Below the pieces are notes generated by a model, which saw only the letters and a program-made list of their open reading frames with translations, searched no databases and was not told the DNA's origin. A DNA stretch of 41,234 nucleotides from Myxococcota bacterium (GTDB lineage: Bacteria > Myxococcota_A > Bradymonadia > UBA7976 > UBA1532), in NCBI GenBank assembly GCA_023150895.1, contig JAKLJY010000069.1, positions 1-41,234 of the forward strand, written 5' to 3'. Both the position numbers and the translations under genes were made by a program. Below are positions 34,984 to 41,234 of this stretch, in pieces (position 1 is the first letter of the stretch; each line of letters starts with the position of its first letter).

Positions 34984-36063
34984 ATGTTCGACCGCCTCGA
35001 GGACGTCGCGCGCCGCTACGACGAGATGGCCGCGCGCATGGCCGATCCGGCGGTCTACGCGTTGCCCGGCGAGTTCCAGAAGCTCGCCCGGGACGTGGCC
35101 GCCGTCGAGCCCGTCGTCAAGGCGTGGCGCGCGCTGCAAGCCTGTGACGCGAGCCTCGTCGCCACACGGCAGATGGTCGACGAGGAGCGCGATCCGGAGC
35201 TTCGCGACCTCGCGCGTCTCGAGGTCGACACGCTCGTCGAACAGCGGCAACGCCTCGCCGACGAGCTCAAGATCCTGCTGCTGCCCAAGGACCCCAACGA
35301 CGAGAAGAACGTGCTGCTCGAGATTCGCGGCGGCACGGGGGGCGAGGAGGCCACGCTCTTCGCCGCCGACCTCTTCCGCATGTACGGGCGCTACGCCGAG
35401 CGCAAGGGCTGGCGGCTGGAGATTCTCGACCGCTCGGAGTCGGAGAGCCGGGGCTTCAAGGAGATCATCGCGCTCATCAGCGGGACGGCGGTGTTCTCCA
35501 CGCTGAAGTTCGAGGCCGGTGTGCACCGCGTCCAGCGCGTGCCCGAAACGGAGAGCCAGGGTCGCATTCACACTTCGGCGTGCACGGTGGCCATCCTGCC
35601 CGAGGCGGAGGACATCGAGCTCGACATCCCCGACAAAGAGCTGCGCATCGACGTCTACCGCTCCAGCGGCAACGGCGGGCAGAGCGTGAACACCACGGAC
35701 AGCGCCGTCCGCATCACGCACCTGCCCACGAATACGGTCGTCTGCTGCCAGGACGAGAAGAGCCAGCACAAGAACAAGGCCAAGGCCATGAAGATCCTGC
35801 GCTCGCGCCTGCTCGACCAGATGCAGGCGGCGCAGCATGCCGAGCGGGCCGACGCCCGGCGCACCATGGTCGGCAGCGGAGACCGCTCCGAGCGCATCCG
35901 CACCTACAACTTCCCGCAGAACCGGGTGACGGACCACCGCATCGGCCTGACGCTGTACGCGCTCGACGCCTTCGTGGAGGGCGACCTCGACCCCGTGCTC
36001 GATCCGCTGCGGGCCGCCCACCAGGCCGAGCTGCTCAAGGCGCAGCAGGCGGAGGCCCTGTGA
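34984..36063 (+). CDS. prfA: Peptide chain release factor 1 (359 aa)
   Basis: RF1 by length and motifs. The domain 2 anticodon-like tripeptide is PET at residues 187-189 ([20 protein letters not shown]), at the position of PAT in E. coli RF1. The catalytic GGQ is at 231-233 within [21 protein letters not shown]. The switch and C-terminal segment [15 protein letters not shown] is also present. It releases peptides at UAA and UAG. The base before GGQ is Asn and the one after is Ser, where Ala and His are most familiar; both lie outside the catalytic tripeptide. No strong Shine-Dalgarno sequence precedes the ATG. The next gene overlaps the stop by 4 bases. Confidence 0.97.
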   Translation: MFDRLEDVARRYDEMAARMADPAVYALPGEFQKLARDVAAVEPVVKAWRALQACDASLVATRQMVDEERDPELRDLARLEVDTLVEQRQRLADELKILLLPKDPNDEKNVLLEIRGGTGGEEATLFAADLFRMYGRYAERKGWRLEILDRSESESRGFKEIIALISGTAVFSTLKFEAGVHRVQRVPETESQGRIHTSACTVAILPEAEDIELDIPDKELRIDVYRSSGNGGQSVNTTDSAVRITHLPTNTVVCCQDEKSQHKNKAKAMKILRSRLLDQMQAAQHAERADARRTMVGSGDRSERIRTYNFPQNRVTDHRIGLTLYALDAFVEGDLDPVLDPLRAAHQAELLKAQQAEAL

Positions 36064-36917
36064 GGCGGAGGGTCGGCGCTCGGGCGCTCGCGCTCGCGCT
36101 CGGGCTCGTCGCCTGCGAGGGCGGGGGCGGCGAGACGCCCAAGAACCCCGCGCCCGCGACGGCCCCGGTCCGCGCCGTCGACGTCGACGCGCTGTGGCGG
36201 GAGAGCGTGCAGCATCGGTCGGCCCACCTCGCCCTCGCGGACAACGCCGCCGGCCTCGCGCGGGACGTCGAGCGCAGCGCCCGCATGCTGGAGACCGTCG
36301 AGGCCACCCGGCGCGTGCCGGTCGTGACCGACGTCGCCGCCGACGGGCGGGCCGTCGAGACCGCGCTGCGCGCCTACCTGAAGCGCCTGCGCCTGCGCGC
36401 CGACGTCGCCGTGCAGAGCCCCCTGCCGCCCATCATGCCCGAGCCCGAGATCGACGCCGCCGTGGGCCTCGCCTACAGCCTCGAGCAGATCGGCGGCGCG
36501 CACGACGTGACCGTCACGTTCGGGCAGGGCTTCGAGAACGGCCCGAAGTTCTTCGGCGATCTCAACGCCATCGGCCGGCTGACCGAGCCCGTGAGCGCGC
36601 GCATCGGCGACGACGGGCAGGCCATCGTGAAGCTGCGCGTCCACTTCTTCCGCGACGTGCAGCCGGTGAAATTCGTCCGCAAGCCGCCGCCGTTCGCCGC
36701 CCGTGCCGCGCTCGTGACTGATCCGACGGAGACCGAGAAGCCCCGCCTGGCCGACATCCAGGCCAATCTCACCCAGGTCGAGGCCGTTGCGGCCCAGATC
36801 GAGGCCGCCTACGCGCAGCAGGCCCTGCTCAAGATCTCCACGACCCGCTTCCGGTATTACAGCGAGGCCGTGGAGCGCTACAACAAGGCGAGCTGGGCTG
36901 CCGTGCTGGCGCGGTAA
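36060..36917 (+). CDS. Lipoprotein of unknown function, coupled to prfA (285 aa)
   Basis: GTG 36060 overlaps the prfA TGA as GTGA, so translation is coupled. Residues 1-19 are a lipoprotein signal (ALALALGLVAC, lipidated Cys19), followed by a short Gly spacer. The N-terminal half is a long helix (VDALWRESVQHRSAHLALAD, LARDVERSARMLETVEATRR), then alpha/beta segments (DGRAVETALRAYLKRLRLRADVAVQ, AHDVTVTFGQGFENGPKFFGDLNAIGRL). The latter reminded me of the ferredoxin-like fold of PilO-type proteins, but this is only an impression. A second helical region closes the protein. I do not recognise the family. prmC, the RF1 methylase commonly next to prfA, is not here. Confidence 0.78.
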   Translation: MRRRVGARALALALGLVACEGGGGETPKNPAPATAPVRAVDVDALWRESVQHRSAHLALADNAAGLARDVERSARMLETVEATRRVPVVTDVAADGRAVETALRAYLKRLRLRADVAVQSPLPPIMPEPEIDAAVGLAYSLEQIGGAHDVTVTFGQGFENGPKFFGDLNAIGRLTEPVSARIGDDGQAIVKLRVHFFRDVQPVKFVRKPPPFAARAALVTDPTETEKPRLADIQANLTQVEAVAAQIEAAYAQQALLKISTTRFRYYSEAVERYNKASWAAVLAR

Positions 36918-36929
36918 CCGTCCCGCCCA

Positions 36930-37481
36930 CTACCGCATCGGCTCGAGTGCGACGTCGGTTCGACCGCAGGTCAGGGTCATCTCGAGCTGGAATTGGGCCG
37001 AACCGACCTCGGGGTTGAGGCCGCGGGCCACGTGGGCGGACAGGTAGATGGAGCCGATGGTCCACGGCAGACCGGCCTCCGTGGTCAGGTCGACGGCGTC
37101 CGGACCCTGGGCGTGCCCGGAGAGGAACTCCCGGCTGCCGTCCGGCGCGTATCCGATGACGTTCGTCCGCCACGTCCCGAGGGCCTCGGGTCCGGTCCAA
37201 CGACCATCGTCACGAGAAATGGTGCCGGGCGTCACCCGCAGGCGCATCAGCAACGGTTGCTCACCGGGGAGGCAGGTGGGCCGCTTGAGCGTTGCTTGAG
37301 CCGGTTGCACCACGATTTGACCGAAAGCCTCCTGACCCCCCACGAGCGTCGTCCAGGTGACCCAACGCGACTTCTTGACCGTCGGGCCGGCGCCTGCTTC
37401 GCCTGCGGGCCAGAGGGACAGCGCCACGGCGAAGGCGGCGAGACGGGCGAAGGCGGGACGAAATCGAAAACGACCGGACAT
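36930..37481 (-). CDS. Small secreted protein of unknown function (183 aa)
   Basis: ATG 37481 follows AGGAG by 7 bases and starts a signal peptide (FARLAAFAVALSLWPAGEAGA). The mature part is beta-rich with two cysteines (TCLPGEQ and LTCGRT) that could pair. Recognisable segments are KKSRWVTWTTLVGGQEAFG, LLMRLRVTPGTISRDDGRW and WTIGSIYLSAHVARGLNPEVG. No family is recognised. The gene converges on the prfA-coupled lipoprotein gene with 12 bases between stops. It lies 91 bases downstream of the large MopE-type gene on the same strand. Confidence 0.72.
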   Translation of the reverse strand: MSGRFRFRPAFARLAAFAVALSLWPAGEAGAGPTVKKSRWVTWTTLVGGQEAFGQIVVQPAQATLKRPTCLPGEQPLLMRLRVTPGTISRDDGRWTGPEALGTWRTNVIGYAPDGSREFLSGHAQGPDAVDLTTEAGLPWTIGSIYLSAHVARGLNPEVGSAQFQLEMTLTCGRTDVALEPMR

Positions 37482-37572
37482 CGGGAGGCTCCTGCGCGGG
37501 GGTGACATCCGCGTCTAGTCCCGACGAGCCACGCCTGCGCGGCCGATCGACCACGGCGACTCGCTTGCTCGC

Positions 37573-40500
37573 TCAGGGGCAGTCGAAGCGGCCCACGGTC
37601 GCCCGCAGGCGGCGCGGGTGGCCGACGGCGTTCGAGCCCTCGCGCCAGAGGCCCACGAAGCGGGCGTTCTCGGCGTCCCAGGAAAGGGAGGGCGCCCCGG
37701 CGTCGACCCCGGGCGTGCTGAGGCGCAGGGGCGGGCGCAGCGTCCCGTCGGCGTCGATGCGGCGGAACCAGACCTCTTGCCCGTCGGAGCCTCGTTCGAG
37801 CCAGGCGGCGCCATAGAAGCCGCCCGCGACCGCCAGCGCCGGTGAGGTGGCGGCGCGGTCGGCGTTCGACACGACGGTGCCGTTCTCCGGCAGGCCCCAC
37901 TGTGCGTCGGGCACGCGCAGGACGACCCGGCCCGCGTCGACGGAGAGCAAGACGACCCGCGACGCGTCGAGCGCGGCGACGGCCGGTTGGCGCGAGGGGC
38001 TGGCGCGGCCGGGCCCGGGCAGCGTCGAGGTGTGCAGATTCCCCAGGCCGCCCTGATACACCGCGAGCCCCAGATCCAGGTTCGGGCCGTCTTCGAAGGC
38101 GAAAAACAGGCGTTCGCCCGCCCGGAAGAGCGCCTGCGCCGGCGCGTCGGCGCGACCGGTCAGGTCGCCGGGCCGGTGACGTGAGGCGGCGTCGTTCAGG
38201 TCCGGGTGCAGAAGGCTGACCTCGTTGCCGTACGCAAACACGAAGCCCTGCACCGGATCGCCGGCGAGCGCGACCGTGCGCCCGCGACCCGCCAGGTTGC
38301 GCGGCTCGTCCCGACCCTGGATGTGTTGAGCGATCTCGATCGTCGACAGGTCGAGCCCGAGGTGGAGCAACTGCAGCGGCGGATCCGGGTCATCCCGCGA
38401 GATCGCGCCGGCGGCGAAGCGCGTGCCGTCCCAGGCGATCGCCGGCGCGACGTCCGTGTCGAGCGGCGCGAAGACCTCGACGCCGAGCGGGTCGAAGGTC
38501 GGTGTGAACCGGCGGACGACGAGCTGGTCCTGCCGGGTGCGCGAGACGAGGTACTCGCTGCCGGCGACGAGGACCTGCGCGAAGTCCGACTCGGCGGCGC
38601 CGAGGTCGAGCCCCGTGCGCGGTGCAAACGGCTCGACACCCGGACAGGCGTCGTCCGGATCGGCGAGGCCGTTGCCGTCGGCGTCTGCGAGTGCGCCGCC
38701 CGAGACGTGACTCAGGACCGCGCTATCGAGCCCGGCGTGCGGGGCGATCAGCGTCACGCCCTGTGCGTCGCCGTCCGGGTAGAGGAGGAGCCCGGGCGGG
38801 TCGCCGGCGAGCGACGCGATGCTTCTCCCGTCGCCTGTGAAAACGGCCCGGTGGCTCGGCTCGGCCGTGAAGGGGGAGAGCGTCGCCGTCGCCGTTTCGT
38901 AGGTCCAGATGCCGCTCGGTCCGGCGAACAGAAGTCGATCTCCGGCGGGCGACAATGCGAGCGCCGGCAGGGGATCGAAGTCGATATCGGGTACGAAGAC
39001 GGTCTCGGCGAGCGAGTTGAACGCGGCGTCGAGCTGATCGAGCAGCACGATGCCCCCGAAGTCCTGAAAACGGGCGACCCAGATCCGCATGCCCTCGGGC
39101 GAGGCAGCGATGCGGACCCTTTCGCGAGGGCCGACACCTTCCCATGGGTCGAGATCGCCCGTCGCCGGGTCGAGCCGCCAGAGAGCGCCGTCGCTCGCGT
39201 CGGTGAAATAGACAGCCTGGCCGGGGAGCGAGACCTGCGCGAGGTCGCCCACGGTCCCGGTCACGAACCACGACCATCGAATTTCGCCGGTCGCTGCGTC
39301 GACCCCGCGGATCACCGTCTGTTCACCGGCGGGCTCGGCCGTCACCACGAGGCTGGAGGACGGGCGACCGTCCGCGACACCAGCCGAGACGGCCGAGCCG
39401 TCCGGCGTGAAGCGCGCGCGGGTGCCCTGCAGGGGATCCACGCGCCACAAGCGCTCGGAACCGCCGGCCGCAAGCGAGACGAGCAGGTGCCCTCCGACTT
39501 GGGGGCAGTCCTCGCCGGGCACGGTCCGGCAGCGATCGAGTCCGTCCTCCACGCCGTCCCGGTCGAGATCGTCACAGGCCCGCCCGCGCCCGTCCCCGTC
39601 CGCGTCCACGATGTCGGCCGAGGTGATCTCGGGGCAGTTGTCGGCGGGGGTCAGGACCCCGTCGCCCTCCAGATCGGCCGAGTAGACGACGTTGTCGACG
39701 CCGTCGTTCGCACCGGCCGCGCCGGGCACCACGAATCCGACGGCCAGCCGGGAGAGGCCGGCGATGACCCCGCCGGCCGGGTCGGCGGGGGAGCTCGCGA
39801 CGAGGACACCGTCCACCCGGAGCGTCGGCCGGCCGGACGCCTCGCGGGACCACTCGAAGACCCGGGGCCGCCCGTCGTTGAGGCCGGGCACCGACCATTC
39901 GGCCTGCACGAAATCCGGGTTCAGCGGCAACTTCGTCGACAGGGACACGCGCTCGTTCTGTTCGAGCTGCAACATGTATCCCACCGGACGGCCGTCGTCC
40001 TCGACCTCATCGTCCACCGTCAGGTGGACCCGCAAGAGTGTGCTGTTGGAGACAGCCGCCCGGAACTGCACGCGGAACGCCGCGAGGGTGAGCGGGATGG
40101 ACCGACTGATGCCCTCGTCGCGACCGTCCGCCGGGGCGAGACGCCCGCCCGCCTGGGTGAAGGGACTCGGGGTCAGTGCGTACGGAAACGCGCGGCGCCA
40201 CCGTGTGCCCAGCGGTGTATCGAAGTCCTCGCAGACGGTGTCCCGCACGCCGCGGGCCTGCCGCAGCGCGCAGAATCCGGTGGTCCAGTCCGCGCAGTCG
40301 CGGGCGTCGTCGTCGACGGCGCCGTCGCAGTCGTCGTCGATTCCATCACACGTGTCGTCCGCGCCCGTCGGGACACACACCCCCGGATCGGGCACGTCGC
40401 AGCCGTCTTCCAGGTTGCCATTCCTGTCCACGAACCCGGCGATGCATGCGTCGAATCGGCACTGACCCGCATCGCAGGTCGCCTCGACGTTGGGTCGCAC

Positions 40501-41234
40501 ACAGCTCGTCTCGCATGCACCGCAGTGTTCGATGGAGTCGACGGGGGCGCCGACGTCGATGACGCCATCGCAGTCGTTGTCGAGGCCATCACAGACTTCG
40601 GCCCGACCGGAACGAATCAGCAGTTGCCCGTCGTCGCAGTCGACGGCGTCGGGGCCGCAGACGCCGGCGGCCACCGCGTCCGCGAGGTGAGCCGGTGGCA
40701 GGCCCTCGATGGCGAGGGCAGCATCTCCGTCCCGGTCGACACAGTCGTAGACGAAGACCGTCACGGCGATCTGCTCACCGCCGACGGCCGCGACGAGCGT
40801 CATCTCCCCCGCGCGTAGAGGGGTCAGCACGATCGACGACTCGCCCTGAGACTCGATCTCGGCGGCGTCGATGCCGCCAATGGTGGCCGTCCACTCGATG
40901 AACGATTCGACGGCCGCCGGGTCGACCACGACCGAGACCCGCACGGGCTCACCGAGCCGTAGCCAGGGGGCACCGTCGACCTGAAGATCGCGCAGGAGGT
41001 CGTCCGGCGGTGGGGCCGCATCGGGCTCGGGGGGGACGCCGACATCGCGCGGGGGCGGCGGTTCGGTCGCGTCCGGTTCCGGCGGCACGGCGGCGTCCGG
41101 GAAGGGGTCCTCGCCTGCGTCGGGGGTGGGATTGCCGCCGGTGGCGGCGTCGGGGGCGGGATTGCCGCCGGTGGCGGCGTCGGGGGCGGGATTGCCGCCG
41201 GTGGCGGCGTCGGGGGCGGGGGTGCCGCCGTTCG
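37573..41234 (-). CDS. Large multidomain surface protein with MopE-like, TSP3-like and propeller regions (N-terminus outside window)
   Basis: The frame is open to the window edge; about 1220 residues are visible. In order they show a Pro/Asp/Ala spacer with decapeptide repeats (DAATGGNPAP), an Ig-like domain (VSVVVDPAAVESFIEWTATI), and MopE-type motifs EVCDGLDNDCDGVID and TCDGIDDDCDGAVDDD around a Cys-rich unit (HCGACETSCVRPNVEATCD). A jelly-roll region (CEDFDTPLGTRWRRAF to VDNVVYSADL) follows, then TSP3-like calcium repeats (NCPEITSADIVDADGDGRG, DLDRDGVEDGLDRC) and propeller blades (IRGVDAATGEIRWSW, LWRLDPATGDLDPW). One more TSP3 repeat (DADGNGLADPDDACPG) and a second beta-rich region complete it. 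It is probably a calcium-stabilised exported protein, likely a lipoprotein, though the signal is not in view. Confidence 0.88.
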   Translation of the reverse strand, partial: NGGTPAPDAATGGNPAPDAATGGNPAPDAATGGNPTPDAGEDPFPDAAVPPEPDATEPPPPRDVGVPPEPDAAPPPDDLLRDLQVDGAPWLRLGEPVRVSVVVDPAAVESFIEWTATIGGIDAAEIESQGESSIVLTPLRAGEMTLVAAVGGEQIAVTVFVYDCVDRDGDAALAIEGLPPAHLADAVAAGVCGPDAVDCDDGQLLIRSGRAEVCDGLDNDCDGVIDVGAPVDSIEHCGACETSCVRPNVEATCDAGQCRFDACIAGFVDRNGNLEDGCDVPDPGVCVPTGADDTCDGIDDDCDGAVDDDARDCADWTTGFCALRQARGVRDTVCEDFDTPLGTRWRRAFPYALTPSPFTQAGGRLAPADGRDEGISRSIPLTLAAFRVQFRAAVSNSTLLRVHLTVDDEVEDDGRPVGYMLQLEQNERVSLSTKLPLNPDFVQAEWSVPGLNDGRPRVFEWSREASGRPTLRVDGVLVASSPADPAGGVIAGLSRLAVGFVVPGAAGANDGVDNVVYSADLEGDGVLTPADNCPEITSADIVDADGDGRGRACDDLDRDGVEDGLDRCRTVPGEDCPQVGGHLLVSLAAGGSERLWRVDPLQGTRARFTPDGSAVSAGVADGRPSSSLVVTAEPAGEQTVIRGVDAATGEIRWSWFVTGTVGDLAQVSLPGQAVYFTDASDGALWRLDPATGDLDPWEGVGPRERVRIAASPEGMRIWVARFQDFGGIVLLDQLDAAFNSLAETVFVPDIDFDPLPALALSPAGDRLLFAGPSGIWTYETATATLSPFTAEPSHRAVFTGDGRSIASLAGDPPGLLLYPDGDAQGVTLIAPHAGLDSAVLSHVSGGALADADGNGLADPDDACPGVEPFAPRTGLDLGAAESDFAQVLVAGSEYLVSRTRQDQLVVRRFTPTFDPLGVEVFAPLDTDVAPAIAWDGTRFAAGAISRDDPDPPLQLLHLGLDLSTIEIAQHIQGRDEPRNLAGRGRTVALAGDPVQGFVFAYGNEVSLLHPDLNDAASRHRPGDLTGRADAPAQALFRAGERLFFAFEDGPNLDLGLAVYQGGLGNLHTSTLPGPGRASPSRQPAVAALDASRVVLLSVDAGRVVLRVPDAQWGLPENGTVVSNADRAATSPALAVAGGFYGAAWLERGSDGQEVWFRRIDADGTLRPPLRLSTPGVDAGAPSLSWDAENARFVGLWREGSNAVGHPRRLRATVGRFDCP
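41131..41220 (-). repeat. 30-base in-frame tandem repeat, three identical copies, continuing to the window edge
   Basis: Units 41131-41160, 41161-41190 and 41191-41220 are identical, with partial copies on both sides. On the minus strand each unit encodes a permutation of DAATGGNPAP in the spacer of the large MopE-type protein. Perfect identity implies recent expansion. Confidence 0.97.

Noticed and set aside
38206-40818. An 870-codon plus-strand open frame antisense to the MopE-type gene
   Set aside because: The MopE and TSP3 motifs on the minus strand are unmistakable, and the antisense product has no domains.
41131-41220. A CRISPR array
   Set aside because: The units are contiguous with no spacers, and they are in frame inside a coding sequence.

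Overview
The window is about 41 kb of very GC-rich DNA (roughly 70% G+C by eye) from a Gram-negative bacterium. It most likely comes from a Myxococcota (former deltaproteobacterial) genome. The grounds are many secreted lipoproteins with Asp/Ala/Pro-rich linkers after the lipobox, MopE-type CDGxDNDCDG motifs, a Ser/Thr protein kinase followed by a PEGA-like membrane protein, two sites that look like sigma-54 promoters, and a rho-rpmE-prfA block. The species cannot be named from sequence alone. The high third-position GC creates many long antisense open frames, and these are left out.

Layout. 1-333: the C-terminal end of an IS66 transposase. 501-6918 (+): a DUF1573-like secreted protein, a 1363-residue DUF3857/transglutaminase/helical-repeat protein, and a retinol-saturase/CrtI-type FAD oxidoreductase. 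9211-6934 (-): a four-gene run arsR, AHSA1 (SRPBCC), VOC, araC, headed by a promoter with an overlapping inverted repeat. 10737-9284 (-): an outer-membrane barrel protein and a small lipoprotein under a near-consensus sigma-54 promoter. 12705-11008 (-): a PQQ-propeller-like lipoprotein. 12865-13281 (+): the remnant of a PAN/apple-domain gene bracketed by repeats. 13633-16740 (+): two secreted proteins of unknown function, the first with a sigma-54-like promoter.

20583-16768 (-) is a LamG/Ig/GH9 cellulase-family lipoprotein. It is divergent from a + operon (20797-24560) encoding a transmembrane Ser/Thr kinase, a PEGA-like two-helix membrane protein and a second LamG lipoprotein. The pairing suggests a surface-glycan sensing and degradation locus, and is my main candidate for an undescribed system. 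25069-24573 (-) is a decayed RibD-C/DHFR-like gene with an internal deletion, followed by an AT-richer spacer holding a 14-bp-period repeat. 28921-25454 (-) is a 1155-residue lipoprotein with repeated Cys-rich modules.

33228-29074 (-) is a minimal chemosensory operon (MCP, CheW, CheA) whose receptor has almost no periplasmic domain, with no cheR, cheB or cheY nearby. 33380-36917 (+) is the housekeeping block rho, rpmE, prfA, followed by an overlapping lipoprotein where prmC is often found. 37481-36930 (-) is a small secreted protein. From 41234 to 37573 (-) lies a large multidomain MopE/TSP3/propeller surface protein whose N-terminus is outside the window.

No tRNA, rRNA or CRISPR array was seen.
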